DNA of 64,000 bases from Stichopus chloronotus. Taxonomy: Eukaryota > Echinodermata > Holothuroidea > Aspidochirotida > Stichopodidae. The position numbers and the translations under genes are program-made. Location of the stretch: positions 3,455,359 to 3,519,358 of the forward strand of contig CM037832.1 of assembly GCA_021234535.1 (NCBI GenBank), written 5' to 3'. The notes below the pieces were generated by a model. The model saw only the letters and a list, made by a program, of their open reading frames with translations, had not been told where the DNA came from and did no database searches. This document shows, in pieces, positions 46,601-59,800 of this stretch. The first letter of the stretch is position 1. Each line of letters starts with the position of its first letter.

Positions 46601-49600
46601 AATTGCCAAGTGTTGGAAATTTTTTTTTAGCTAAATTCTGGATTACCAGCGAGCACTTGTGTTTTATCACAATACTACTCTAGACGTCAGGATAAAAATG
46701 AGCCGTAACATGGTAGCAGCTTCTATAATCCTGTGGAGAGATGCATCTATAATACACTGTGGTATGCATGTATCACTCATCTTTTTGATTTCCTCAGTCA
46801 AATTTGCAGGATATATTTACCATATGTTTTAGAAAAGTTACCCCAGGATGACCTTCAACCTCTACAGATTCACATATACCGAAATCGCGAAAACATTTTT
46901 CATTGGCTCATTGTTATGGTCAAAGTTGCCGATGACACTTCGACCCTTCTGTGATGACACTGTTAAATCTTTTGCCGAAAGGTGAATATGGTGCCAGTGA
47001 TTATTTGTGTGAAGTTTGGTGAGAAAATTTTGCTATTTGGGTAAGTGAGTGATGGCACTCCTTGGGCAGGTATGGTGGTGAGGGGAAAATTAGCATTATT
47101 GGGGCAAGGGCCGGGAAGTGGAGCATAATGAGCTTAGGCCATGGAGTGGAGCGCACAGCCCTCTTCGAGGACTACAGTAGTCAGTATCATGAGTCAATCA
47201 CTGTGTTAAAAATGCCAGTACAGTGGTTAGGCATGATGAAATGTGAGTATATTGTCAGAGTGACCTGCTATGCATACTCTTCAGGTAACATTATTTAGGC
47301 TATTTGTGTTAACAGTTTTGATGTTGAAATGGAATAGGCCAACTTGTTCAGTTGTGACCATCATTTTTGAAATCAAAGGACCGCATTACCTTTGAGTTTG
47401 ACTTAGTGGCAGGCCTAACAGGTTTTAAGCCTTCCCTCTGTTTTCCTCCTTGTTTTTTCATTCTGATTTAAGTAGCCAAATTCTGTCAAGAACTATGTCT
47501 TACTGTACCTAGTGACTTTTCATTGAATTAATCATTAGTATTCATTTTGTAGGAAAAAATGTGTAGATTGTTTATGACAATTGTCGTTTGCTTGTGTGAG
47601 CAACTATTTTAAAGGTTTTGAGCAGGCTTAGGCTGGTTGCTGGATACTTCAGAGTCATGACCACTTGCCAGGAGTCTTGAATAGACACCACTTACCTTGG
47701 ACTTTCCTAGGACTCCTGTGGAAGGTTTAAATTTCAAAAAAAGAAAAAAAAAACCATTGAAGATCACTTTTTTGTTTGCTTGGTGATTCAAATTACTGTT
47801 CTTTAGCAAGGTAAAAGTCTACAATAGTACAGCTTTTTATGGTATTTGTTACTCAATTAGACATAGCCTATGTCGGACAACTTAGATTAGTAGCCAGAAC
47901 CCCAATTGTAATCCAATGACATTGTTTGGGGCCCTACATTATCAATATGAAATTTCTGCTCCAAAAGTTAATATCGCAAATGCGTAGATTGAAATGCTGA
48001 CATTGAAACCAATGCCAAGTACAGTAGGACTCACAAGTAGCTTCAGAGTTCTGACTATTCAGGTCATTGGTGCTTGACTCCAGAAATATCAGAGTGGCCC
48101 AAGTGTAGTTTTTAGTCATTAACATATTTCATTGCTACTACAGGTATATGACAAACATATTGTAGTCACATTTGCTAGTTGGACATTATAAAGCTATCAC
48201 CTGTAGCCATACCAACAGCCGTCAGCAAGGGCCTAGTTGTCTGTCTGTTTATGGGTGAGAGTGTGTGTTGAACATCTTGCCTTGTGAAGCTGATGATACA
48301 TACATAGTACCTAACTATGTATGTAAAGTGTGTGGGGGAAAGAACCTGTCATAATTGAAGTACGATCATTAGGTGTGCAATTGCACTGGTTGCCCTTTGT
48401 TTGACTATCATGAAAGGGTATCTCAAATCCTGCACAGGTAGGTCTGAGGTCTAAGTACATGTGTAGATCCCTTAAGTCATGAAAGCCAGCAGAACTTCTC
48501 CAAATACAGTACTGCATCAAAATTATTGACATACCTCTACTTATATGCTTTGTAGTGGCAGACCTTGAATCCTTGATTGTTGGTCTTGGCTGAGTACCAA
48601 GTTATTTTGTATTCATCAAACTATTACTCATTTGACATGCTGCAAGTACTGTTCAGTAAATGCTGCACATGATCTTGCTAAATCTTTCGCATGTATGGAA
48701 AATTGCTTGACCTTTGACTTTGGTGCGGTTTGGTAAGTGGTTATTTGTAGTTCATGAGTGGTAGCAATCTTAAAGGAATTCCCCACCAACAAAAAAATTC
48801 ACATAATATACGAGATTCTTTACCGTTCTATCAGTTAAACATAATTATTTTACCAGAGGAAGCTTCCTTAGATGTGAAAAAACACTTTGAAAGTTGAACT
48901 TCAGCACGAACCTGAAAGTGTGTCACGTAGAACCAACAAAAACCGTTTTCCATCTTTGCACTCTTCCTGTTTCTGGCAAGGTCTGGGATGCAAAACTCTT
49001 TGGTTCAGAGATTATGAAAGCCCTATGAATGGGGTCTGCTCTTTATAGTAAGATACTTTCAGTAAGATACATTCCGTAAGATACTAACCTACTAAGTGCA
49101 TGAAACAAGCGTAGCTGTTGTCTGGGGGACAATTTAATTGGTTCTTATACTTTAAGACCCCCAAAACCAAGGGAAGGTAAGCTGTGTAATTAGCTCAAAG
49201 GTATTTCTATCCTTTATTCGTCGGTACCAGTTCAATATCATTCACAGACCAATATCATTTAAGTCAACTAATCCTTAAACAATTAGGTAGCTTAGAACAA
49301 TGCTTTCAAAGGTATGTTTATGCCATTCCTTGGTGAAACGAAGGTTTTATCACCAAATATGAGATCAGAACAGCACTGTAACCCACAGCTCGAGCTAAAA
49401 ATCAAGGGCAATGTTCAATTTAGATTTGTCGGTTCTACGTCACAACTGATTGATTTCTAGCAACAGGCTCGTGCCTCTAATATTTACTAAAATAATTCAT
49501 TTTGCGAGTTCTTTGAGGTATTTCCTGAAAATGAGAACAATGACTTGTCCATAATAATGTTTGCATCTTTTTAATAGACATAAGAGGCGATGGTGGAGAA

Positions 49601-50538
49601 TTCCGTTAAAGAAGCACTGAACACTGAAAAAAAAATATTCACTGAATTCCTACATACTGATAACAAATGGTCAAACTAAGACAATCCCCATGTTACACAT
49701 GCAAATGAATGTAAATGAATGATTAATAGTTCAATTTGATTTTTGAAAAATTTTGACCAAACAGTTTTTTATTATGCACACATTCATTAGAAGACAGAGT
49801 CAAAAACTGAAAAGTGTTGACAGTTTTCATAACTACTGGATGTGATACCAGACTACACCGTAGTTGTGCTTATTATAAGCATTGCCATGTGTTTGTACTT
49901 TCAGGGTCATCACAGTTGTATGGAATCAACCCAATATGCTGCTTTAATATTCTGTTAAGTTAAGAAATGAACTTAGTGAAGTGAAAGTTTGTTTGCATGA
50001 TGGCCCTCCATGTGTGGGCCTTCATCTTTTCATTACTGCTCAGTCTGCTCTGACATATAGTATTGGGAATTTCTGGACAATATTTGTGAATTTCGTAACA
50101 AAAGTTATATTTTCTATTGGCAAGGAATGACTACTCAAGGCATTTGACTGACTTTTTGTCTTAGAATCCTCCATATTTCTAACTGTATGGTTGACAAGGA
50201 TATCATTTGCCACACATTCAGTTTTCTAGAGAGCAATTTTGATAAACAGTTTTACTAGAAGACTTATACTGTACCCTTTTTTGTTTTTAATTTCACAGAT
50301 TTTCTTACCTCATATGAAGAAAAAATCAGAAAATCAGGCCCCCACTGAAGGAGAGACCCTCTGTGACTTTTGGTTGGTCAAGGACATGTTTACTTTTGAG
50401 AATGTCGGTTTCTCAAATACGGTGGATAACAAAAAGTTCTTGATATGTGCTGATTGTGAAGTCGGACCGATAGGATGTCAGGATTTAGCTGATGCTATTA
50501 ATCTTTATGTTGCCTTGGCGAGAGTCAAACATGAATGA
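43532..50538 (+). CDS. RABIF: RABIF/MSS4, Rab guanine-nucleotide-exchange/chaperone factor, two exons
   Basis: It encodes a small zinc protein that binds nucleotide-free Rab GTPases of the exocytic pathway, acting as a weak exchange factor or holdase in the cytosol. Joining 43532-43687 and 50299-50538 gives 131 residues (human 123). Zinc ligands are two CxxC pairs: Cys33/Cys36 (CDRC) and Cys102/Cys105 (CADC). Family blocks seen: WLVKDMFTFENVGFS, KKFLICADCEVGPIG, YVALARVKHE at the C-terminus. Divergences: an acidic, longer N-terminus and Cys where human has Trp after GPIG. The start ATG has A at -3 and G at +4. The intron is phase 0, GT-AG, 6.6 kb. A candidate AATAAA lies at 51202. Identification is by recognisable family motifs and is firm. 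Confidence 0.95.
43735..43885. promoter_or_regulatory. TAGGCCTAACGTTAG-rich segment at the start of RABIF intron 1
   Basis: Contains TAGGCCTAACGTTAGC, CTACGTTAGCCTAACGAG, TAACGTTAGGCCTAGC and several AACAGTAACA repeats within 200 bp of the exon 1 donor. No known factor is assigned; the role is inferred only from position and recurrence. Confidence 0.35.
45515..45710 (+). repeat. Dispersed repeat, copy 1 (partner at 46970)
   Basis: Shares with 46970-47165 the order GAAAGGTGA, GGTGCCAG, TTTGTGT.AA.TTTGGT.AGAAAA, then GTAATGAG.TTAGGCCAT. Strongly diverged, same orientation, both in RABIF intron 1. Confidence 0.65.
46970..47165 (+). repeat. Dispersed repeat, copy 2 (partner at 45515)
   Basis: The second copy of the family at 45515; it ends CATAATGAGCTTAGGCCATGGAGTGGAGCGCACAG-like sequence corresponding to 45670-45710. 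Confidence 0.65.
48770..49609. mobile_element. TTAA-flanked (piggyBac-like) non-autonomous element, 840 bp
   Basis: TTAA at 48770-48773 and 49606-49609 bound AGGAATTCCCCACCA and TGGTGGAGAATTCCG, an inverted repeat matching at all but two of 15 positions. No transposase ORF. TTAA target duplication places it with piggyBac or Kolobok elements. It lies in RABIF intron 1. Confidence 0.82.
50299..50538 (+). CDS. RABIF: RABIF exon 2 with stop codon
   Basis: A 240-nt exon after TTTCACAG, starting IFLPHMKKK (human LFLPSMRKK) and ending VKHE-stop. The Met of the longer open frame at 50239 lies in intron and is not the start. Confidence 0.95.
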   Translation: MFLPHMKKKSENQAPTEGETLCDFWLVKDMFTFENVGFSNTVDNKKFLICADCEVGPIGCQDLADAINLYVALARVKHE

Positions 50539-51201
50539 ATCATGTGTGGAAGACTTTTTTTGCAGTATGCTTCACAAGTAGACCTTTTCCAGGCAGCTTC
50601 GTGTTTCTCAGCAGTAATTCGTGGAAGTCAAACGGATCAAAGAGATGTCCACGGCAAGCGACGAAAGCGTGAAAATTTGAAGGAAGTTATTAAAGGGCCT
50701 TGATGGAGCAGTCGGAAGTTGACATGTGCAGCATTTGCCAAGGAAGAGGAAAGGTTTGCGAACAGTGAGATAATTGTAACATTTTGCTCCTATAATCTCT
50801 TTATGTATGACCTCTTCCACATCCAGATGGATGCTTGTGATACTGATAAAATTAAGAAAGTTTCATTTAATGCTTGATACCTGTGAATGGTACAGTATGT
50901 TTAAATTTTGAGACATCACTGGGGTGAGGGGCTTGAGAAAGATGATACCACGGTGTGAGGCATGTGCAGGATGGGACGCTTTCATTCCTGTCTGAAGTTC
51001 CTTTTGTTTGTTTAGTGTAGTCTATCTGTTACATGATCTTGGATGTGGCATTGTACTACATGTTGTTATTCCAGAGCTTTCATTTCACACTGATTTTGTG
51101 TTTATACTCTCCCAGGTATCTCCTCAATCATTGCTTTTGTCTTTTGTTATCATTTCAAACTTGCATAAGTTATGTGTTAATGAACGTACAGTAATTCCAG
51201 A

Positions 51202-51207
51202 AATAAA
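51202..51207 (+). terminator. Candidate RABIF polyadenylation signal
   Basis: AATAAA, 664 bases after the RABIF stop codon, the first clear plus-strand match I noticed downstream. Not confirmed by transcript data. Confidence 0.4.
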
Positions 51208-53419
51208 CGTAAAACTAGATTGTTACCCCCCCAAAAAAAAAAGCATTGTTACAAAGCGTTGTTTTAAGACAGTTTGGATATATTTTCTTGCTTCTGTGAT
51301 ATCTCGCAGTGACATTTAAACAGCATTTCCAAAACCTCTGAATTCATGGTATTTCAAACATCCGCAGGGTTATATTCAGTTTTCCCCTCAAACAGGGAAG
51401 ATCAATTTTGTTGATTCTTAGATAGTAATTATCATTGCATTTTGGCCATTTTAGTTCTGGTGTGATGTGTGTGAACAGTGAACGATGATTCGCAGTGTCG
51501 GCAAAAGGTCTTGAAACAGTTGACTGGGAATGTGGTGAGAAAGTCCAGCCTTATGGGTAAGCCTATTTGCACTACTAAGACCGATCTCTAATATTGCTGG
51601 TTAACAAGTTTCTTGTGTATTCAGTTGTATGGATCACTCTTTGCAATATTCAAAACATCAGTGCAGGCAGTCCATTAGCAGAACATTCTGTTTTCAAACT
51701 GGGCATCCTATTTTCCTCACTGAGCATGCAATTTTGAAACACTGTGCAATGAAGAGAAAGTGGGAAATGAAATTCAAAGTTTGTGCACCAGTGAGTTCAA
51801 ATGTTGTGGCGAAAACCCTGATCTACATGAAAATCAATCCAACCAATTGTGAAAAAAAAAAAAAACAGAAGCTTTTTGCTGCAAGTGCCTATTCCTTGCC
51901 ATTTTGTGTATAGTTACTAAGTGAATCCTACTTGAGGATAAGATCATCTCACCTATACCAAAAAAAAAAAGAGATATGCAGCATTGAAGAAAAATGAGGT
52001 AAAATTAATATTGTAACACATTGGGACAGCTAAATCAAGTATCAAAGGTGGTAACATTTACAGAGCAACTGTAGCCTCTCGCTAATACTAAACAAAAACA
52101 TTGCCACTGACTGACATAATTGAATAGTCTTTGAAATTTTGCTTTTGCATGAAATGAAAATTCATGACACTGACTCCATGACAGTTTGATTTTGTGTTTT
52201 GTGTATAGTAACTTAGTTCCCCCCCCCCCCCTCATGTTTCAGTATACAGTACACTGTTAGGAATCTACGTAGGATAGAAATTTACAGCATGATTGTGTTT
52301 TTGACAGCGTGCTAACAACTTTGAATAGATCTTCTGTGAATTACAGGTGTGTATGAGATAACACCATGCATCCATTTAAGGATTACCTCTGAAAGTAGAA
52401 TCCAGTACAAATTACAATACAACATTGGGAACAATTTTTGTGGCAATCTTCTCTGTGGTATTCATCACTGTTTATGTGATTTTATTCACGTCACCTTTTT
52501 AGCTTGTGAGTGTGAAAATTGGCAAATTATTCCAACCCCTTTCCTTGAGGATATTTATATCACTTAATTATTCCTCCATGTTTCCATGTAGCCTTTTTGA
52601 GAAGCTAAACTTGTTAAAATGTTTACCTGTAGTAAATGCATGTGTGTCCAAAGAACATGCTGTTGGTAGTACAGGTAAAAATGTGTGATAGTTTACGGAA
52701 AAGTCTAAGTCAAATTTTTGCAGTGAAAGTATTACAGTAATCTTGTCAGAGTCCTTAATGCTACAAAAGGTGAGTTTGTTATTATTTTCCTGGTTTCATA
52801 AGTGATAAAAGTTTTTAATTGTTTTCTATAGTACATGTACACCATTGTTACAATTGTTTTGTCAGTTGGTGTTGGTATAGTGTAGTGTATTGTGGTGCAT
52901 TAGAGACATTTACTGAGGGAGCATTCTGTTGGAGTGCCTGTCAACGTACACCATCGTTGAAGTTCTCGACGTCCATGCTAGCCTACCTGGCAGTAGAGTG
53001 CACTGCAGTCTTTCAGTCATGGACAAATAGTCCTCACATTGGCCATCCAGGTGTAGCTGTTCACTGAAACCGGTCAGTGGCTTAGGAAACAATGGTGACA
53101 GAAAACATGGTGACATTTAGTGATGGAACAGTGGGTAAGGGCATCTGTCCCTCCCTACATGGGCAGGAGGATGTGAAGGTTGACGGAAAAAGAAGAACAG
53201 AGAAAAAGACAGGAAGATAAACAGTGAGACAAAATGGGGTTGCAAGGAAAGGAAAATAAAAACTTGTGTACTTTATATGTTAATCATACCATAGATTCCA
53301 AAACTTTTTTTTTTTTTTTTGTTGGAAGAGAATTTCACCTCCAGCTGGGCTTAAAATAAGGGCCTCGCTGAGTTTCCACATGTGATGTCCAAACATACAG
53401 GTTGTCGTGGCCCAGTGCT

Positions 53420-53451
53420 GTGGGGGCAACGCATGGATGCGTTGCCCCCAC
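53420..53451. repeat. Perfect hairpin, 15-bp stem, 2-nt loop
   Basis: GTGGGGGCAACGCAT, loop GG, then ATGCGTTGCCCCCAC. The stem is GC-rich in AT-rich surroundings. Function unknown. Confidence 0.85.
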
Positions 53452-55726
53452 TGCCAACAGCCTTTGTGATGAAGCCGCTGGTGAAGTTAAATGCTGCAAG
53501 TGTTCCTCACCAAAAGGTGTCATCAATGTCACTGCATGGACATGCCCTGTCACCATGTTACGGTGCTATGTATGTGTGACATGGTACAGAGGGTTTGGTC
53601 AAAAACTACTCACGAAAGTTGTGACGTAAGCAGTCATTGTAATGTATGTAAAACTGCAGTATGCATTTAATACAACAGCTGTGTTTAACAGAGATGCTTC
53701 ATTCATAGAGGTAGGAACATTTCCTCCAATTTAACCAGGGTTGTTTGATTTATATCAAGAGGATTAAAGTCACAATTAAAATCATGTTTTTCATTAAAAA
53801 TTATTTACATTGATTTATATGATTTACATCACTGTTTTTCTATTGAAATCACTGATTAATAGTACATTATGATCCCCAAATTTAAACCTAAAATCTCTGC
53901 AACAAGAAATACCTCACTGAGTGGTATAGTGTATTTTTGCGAATGTCAGATCAATAGTTAATAACATCCGTGATTTCAGTAGTTGAGTCCATAATCTGTA
54001 GAACTTTCATCTGAGCAGAACTGAAGATACTAGGCCCCACAATAGATACGTGTATCTTTTGTTTATTGACATTCAAAGATCAGCAGACTGCAGAGTGCAA
54101 TTCAGTGACATTGGAAATTGCTTAATCTCTTCTTGTACTAAATATCCTCACATGATTGTCACACTGTTATGTGCAAAATTTGTGAGCTTTAATTTGTGAG
54201 CTTTGGTGCCATCCTTGACTTGTGTCTTGTTGATATGTTACTCGATCTTGAGATCCTCTTGAAATACATCATACTTTGGGGGGGGGGGGTTATTTCCATC
54301 AAAATAGGAAGCATTGTGCTGTATTTTACGTCGGGCTCCTTTGCTACCAGAGATGTAGATGACAATGATCACCCAGACGATGCAGTGTCTGGCTCCACGT
54401 TGAGAGAGTGTTTTATTCTCTTATCATGTTTTGATAAACTACACTGTCTTTATGTATCAGAAAAGATTTGACTCACTACATCAATATGTCACAGCTTGAC
54501 CTAACTTTTGGTGCATCAAAGCAGCAAGTTCAAAAGAGAAGGAGGTTTCAAATGATATAAATTACATATAGGCTTAACACTGACTTGGTTATCTGCACAA
54601 CTCACACAAATTTGTTTTATAAATATAGGTGCATGTAACAGAATAGTCTGCTCGGTTGTAAATGATATTGTAAGCATATCAAAATTGTGTCAAAGAGGGA
54701 AGCCTTTCAGAAACATATTATTCCCTATCTTTCAGGTAGATTGTTTATGTCATCGAAGTATTTGGAACATATTGAAACAGATAAGATAAAAATTAGTCAT
54801 CAGTGGTGGGACTTTTTCAAGGCCATAATACCATTGCAGTTGTATTTAGAGTTTAATTGAGGTATTTGTAAAAACTTGAGAATATAGTCATAGTGACATC
54901 GACCATTTTGTTATTTGACGGTGTTTGTTGACTGTCGTTTACCTGTTGAGAGAAAGTTTGATGTTCTGTGAACAGAGCTACTGAGAAATATCAAAAACCA
55001 ATACCACTGAAGAATCGTGTTATGTGCAATGTTTGTAGAAGTATGTGCTGATGTGTGTTACTCGTTTTGGTTTGTCACGTAAACCCATGTTGTGGTTGTT
55101 TGTATGTTATTGGTATTTCAAACCCTGTTACAATGGAGAAACCCCCAGAGTCTATCATTCAGCATGTGTCGATTCTATTTTTGCATAGAATTACAAAATA
55201 CATTTGTTTCATGTACATTACTCATGTTATCCATTTCAAATATATGTCATTAAAAGGTATCTAAATAGCATCTCATGTCTCATGGTTTTTTCTTTTTTCT
55301 ATCAGTTTTTCTTGTCATCTTTGCATTCGTTACAGTGACTGAATTTGGTCAGCCTTGCTGACAAATATTTTATCTTAAAGACATCTGACCAGCTTGGAAG
55401 GGTAGAGGTGAAGATGTAGACCAATATGTTAAAATCAAGTTTTATATGTCTGTCTGTTCACTTATATATCTGTCTGTCCAACCTTTGACACATTTCAGTA
55501 AAACTGTTGTTGCTCACAACCCATTTATAAAAAAAAAAGCTGAGAGAGCAGACATCCCAGTTCCCATAACAATTAAATGCATTAAATGCATTAATACTCT
55601 AAAATTATTAATCTCAATTATTAATCTGCTATCATAAACTACACCTTAGGGAGCTAATCAACCTAAATTAATTTTCTGGCAAACCAACAGCTACACCAAC
55701 AATCTGTGTATGATTGATCTCACCGT

Positions 55727-56812
55727 CAGTGGTGGCACCAAGGGGGGATAGGGGATTTCCCCCAGTTCCCCCCCACTTGAAGTGACCTGACATGCATACA
55801 TGTATATGTCTATTCCCTGTTTATATTCGTAATTTTTCATTTACATTTCTGTTCCAGGAAGTCCATGAGAATTAATTTTTTATCTAGAGATATGCTAAAA
55901 CCTTAGAGCTTAAGGGGGCTTCGCCCCACTGGACGCCCAACAGACTTTGCCTCTGAACCCTACCAGTCGCCGTAACTAGTTTTCATATTTCAAGTATACT
56001 ATCCTGAGAAAGAAAAATTTTCCTCCAGAAAGATGCTAAAACCTCAGAGATCCTGTGGAGGGGGTCCTAAGTTCTCATGAATTTGAGAGGAATAGCCAAA
56101 ATTATGTCATCCATGTAATCCCTGTACATGTAATGTACGGGACAAGATGTAGTTGCATTGGTACACTAGAATGTATTATGGCTCTCACAGTTGCCATAGC
56201 AACAGTTGCCATGGTAATATTATGTGCAGTTGATATATACTTTACCTGGTATGGTATGTAAGGTGACCTGGAACCCCCTAGTAGTAAAGGAGTCAAAATG
56301 TGTGAAGGCATGTTTGTGTGTGCAAAAGAAAATTTCAATTTCAAAAGTTTGCATCTGCAACTCCTCCTAGACTGCAAAAATAATGAGGGTTAAAGTTGGC
56401 AGATAGGTGACCCATTTTCTGAAGTTGTGTATCGGACGATCTCTGTTTCTAGTCAAAATTTAAGTCAGAGGTCAAAGTTCAAATTAGTGACAATCTTATT
56501 TTTGCTGTGTTTCTTAATACAAAATGGCTACTTACATTGGACCTTAACCGGTAAGCAAGATTTTTTGTTTTTTCATGTTTGTATGTGTTTTGAGGTCAAA
56601 GGTCAAGTTCACTATTTAAAGGTCTAATCTGACACCGAAAGGTTGGCGTCCATAACTCCTCCTAGACCACAGAGCCACTGAGGGTCAAAGTTGGTAGATA
56701 TGTGACCCATGGTCTGAAGTTGTGTCCCCGTCATTGTGACATTTTTGAACCCCCAACAATTTCTTTTGCCCTCCATTTGCCCCGCAAATCTAAAGTCCTT
56801 GTGCCGCTGCTG
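55727..56812. mobile_element. hAT-like non-autonomous element with internal duplication (1,086 bp)
   Basis: The ends CAGTGGTGGCACCAAGG and ACTTTAGATT-distal CTTGTGCCGCTGCTG form a diverged inverted repeat, flanked by CTCACCGT (55719-55726) and CTCACCAT (56813-56820), 7 of 8 identical. Inside, blocks around CTCCTCCTAGAC, GAGGGT.AAAGTTGG.AGATA and GTGACCCAT recur about 295 bp apart (56355-56440 and 56650-56735). A relative begins near 63753. Confidence 0.8.
56593..56605 (+). promoter_or_regulatory. Perfect DR1 motif inside the hAT-like element
   Basis: AGGTCAAAGGTCA, consensus DR1. A weaker AGGTCAAAGTTCA lies near 56468. Binding not shown. Confidence 0.4.
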
Positions 56813-59800
56813 CTCACCATTCTGTTCCCGACCAATACAAACATGAAACGATGAGAACGTATATGCTGCTGTATCACATTGAAAGGACGAAGTACTATCT
56901 AAATGAAAGTTTTTTTAACCGCCCATTCCCCCCCCCCCCCCGGTTAGGGCAACCGGACGTCGTCGTTCCTTTCATCTAGTCACCTAGTGTAAGACAGAAC
57001 TTTCCTTGGTGAAGCCTGACTGGCAATGGAGCTACTTCCAATGGTAAGGCTATACCACAGACCGCAAGTAATGCAAAGTGCATCTGAGACACAACTTAGG
57101 AACATTGTAGGCCCGTCTGTCACTATTTGCAGATGTGTCAGGTTAACAGGAAGATGGCCCCAAACCTTGTCGACTGTCATTGCTCCATGGACCCAAGAGA
57201 AAGGAAGTTCACAGTTGATTTTCGTCTCTGAAGACTTGAAAGCTAACAGTGTGTATCGTATATTACTAGTTTTGTCGGTCAGGGAGAACAGATTTTTTTA
57301 TTTTTGGGGGGTATATATGTGTCACGAACACCGTACAACCCACAATTTTTTTGTACGCTATCCATCAACTTACGATGGCGCACCGCTTAGATAGTAACAA
57401 ACAGTAGGGCAACCCCCCCCCCCCGCGTATACCTTCAGGAAAAAAAAAAAAAAAACATACATTTATTCCCACAGTGCAAAATATTTCGAGAGCTTCAACA
57501 GCTCTTCGTCAGTTGTAGGTAATGAAAGAGAACAGTCGCAAAAAGTTGACTGGCACGTACTTACTGCAGAGTATGTGCGTGACTGCTCATGAAAGCTATA
57601 TCTCTGTTGAGCCCTGTTTCTTGTGTATTGGGTCGGAGGATGGATCTTGTCTCACTGACACGTACGCCTCTCCCGGGCAGTATGGCAGTGGCCATAAAAG
57701 TATGACGCACTTATAGGTCAGACGTGCAGCTGTGATTATGGGCCACTGTGAATCCTTGATTACTTTTTCCGAATGCTAAGTTTATAATTATTAAATCTCA
57801 GTCTGAATTAATCAAACATTCACCAACGCACGTGCCTTGTGGACATGTGTCGCAGTACAAAAGATAAGACATTACCTGAGTCACAGTTTAAATTACCATC
57901 TAGGGTGTGGGGTGTGACCTGAAGGTTGATGGTGAATGGTGGGTTCAGTATTAGGTGCATGGTTGCAAACAAGGCAGGTTGACTTATTACATTTTGTATT
58001 TCCGTTAGAGGCGCCGTTTTTTTTTTGTTTTTTTGTTGGTTTTTTTTTGAGGTGGGGGGGGGGGGGATAGCGACTTTCGAGCCAGAACAGATTCCGTGGT
58101 TGTTTGTAGGCCACAACAGGGGGTTGCATAAACAGATCACAATATCAGGATCGGAGTACAGAATACCCCAGGATCGTTTAATATTTTATATGAAGGGGGT
58201 CAACGAGGGTGAACATGACAAAAGTAGTGTAATTTGACGAGTAACAGTCAATAATCTGTAGCTACAGATTAATAATCTGTATTCGATCTGTATTCGATGG
58301 AGTTGTCTCAGAAATTAACCTGTAATTACAGAAGATTAGTATTTTTTTCTGGCATTAATGAACTTCCTTAGGACCCTCTAGTATGAATAAAAATCATAGA
58401 TTGTAGCTACTCTCCCGCACAAATTCGTGCAAATAAACCAAATTATTGGGACAAAAGAGATTTTAGTCAATAAGCGATTGACTTATTAGGGTTACGTTTG
58501 GACTTATGAGTTAGGTTTATGCGTGAAAATTATTCGTTGCGTAATTCACTCGTTGTTCGTGCGAATAGGCCCAACCCAAAGTAAGAATTCAGTCTGCTTC
58601 GTGTAGAATCAGGACGTTTTTGTCGAAATTTCTGATGTCAGGTTGCTTGCTTCTCGTGATCTTCGTAGGCCAGTCTTGGTCGATCATAAAAAAGACACCA
58701 CAAGATGTGAAGTCTTTGCTTCTATTTCTCTACAGGAGTAAGAGTTCGCAAGGTCATATATGACAGTCATATCTCCTAAAATACCCATCTTGCCCTATTT
58801 CCGCTATGAGAGACCTATTTCTCCATTTCTCAGGCTCTTTCTGTCTTAAACGCCAACTATTAAGAAATAATTAAGAGCGTTTTAAGTACCAATTTTTGTT
58901 ACATCGATCGGTGCCAGATGTCGGGATAATAGATTGGTTATCGACTTCTCTCCGTAACTAAGCAACAGCGTGCACTTTTATGTCTACGATGCTATTATTT
59001 CTGCAATGCCATCGAACATTTTGGCGGTAATTTCATTAGACACCTCAGAATCGATTGCTTCAGTCAATATCTCGCACTACCTTAAGCCAATATAGACTAT
59101 TTAAGGAATATTGATATATTTTTCTAACATTTATATCTAAGACTTGACTCGCTGTAAACTGATAAGTCTTCAGTGTTTAAAAGTTCGATCCGAGTTTTTT
59201 TTTTTTTTAATTATCACCTGCCTACATGCGATGTTTTGTGAACTTCGCTATCCTATGGGTGGAAGAAGAGAGATGTATATCTGCGCGGCTAGTTCTCCTC
59301 ATCAAAGAAGTGTTCAGTGAATCTGTTTAATTTACGCGCTTATATTCCATAAGCCTACCATCGGTATTAAATGTCTGCTTACAAGATGTCTTCCGTAGCA
59401 ACGGATTATTCTACCAGCCGGGAATTGATGCTTCCACAATGTGTTCATACACAAGAAGAACCAAGGAATTATCAGATAATTCTGTTGGATTGGGATGATG
59501 ATGCTTATCTTTTCTTGCTAAAAAGTTATCGTTTCAATTATTCGATGGTCCATGGAAAGCACTGTGCCTTCATTGCAGACATATAAAGCTGAATCCTCCA
59601 TGTGCGGTGTTATTAAGGAGTTACCGGATAGATATGGCGCGTTCTGAATAGGTGAAAAAGGAATGTCGCCATTGAACGCTATACCGTCTAAGATGTTTCA
59701 TGTTCTTGGGTGTTAAAGAATGACAAAGTTTCACACGGTATGACGCTCAAAATTTGTCATGGCCGTCGAGTTGATGCCCTTGAACCAGTAATAAGTAGGA

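Larger units (their letters stand above)
43688..50298 (+). other. RABIF intron 1
   Basis: A 6.6 kb phase-0 intron. Contents: the TAGGCCTA segment at its start, a pair of diverged direct repeats (45515, 46970) and an 840-bp TTAA-flanked element (48770-49609). No internal exon was recognised; the remaining sequence is AT-rich and featureless to me. Confidence 0.7.

Noticed and set aside
53112..53145. tRNA-like A box (GGAACAGTGGGTAAGGGC)
   Set aside because: No B box or cloverleaf at the right distance; at most a very decayed SINE.
57026..57394. 122-codon plus-strand frame with an open antisense frame
   Set aside because: No recognised domain. Its 3' part resembles the interior of the hAT-like element at 11352-11885 near the phrase GATGGCGCACCGCTTAGATAG.
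59371..59586. 71-codon plus-strand frame starting MSAYKMSS
   Set aside because: It starts in decent context and is compositionally plausible, but has no signal peptide, domain or donor leading toward the EGF exon. Not supportable without transcript data.
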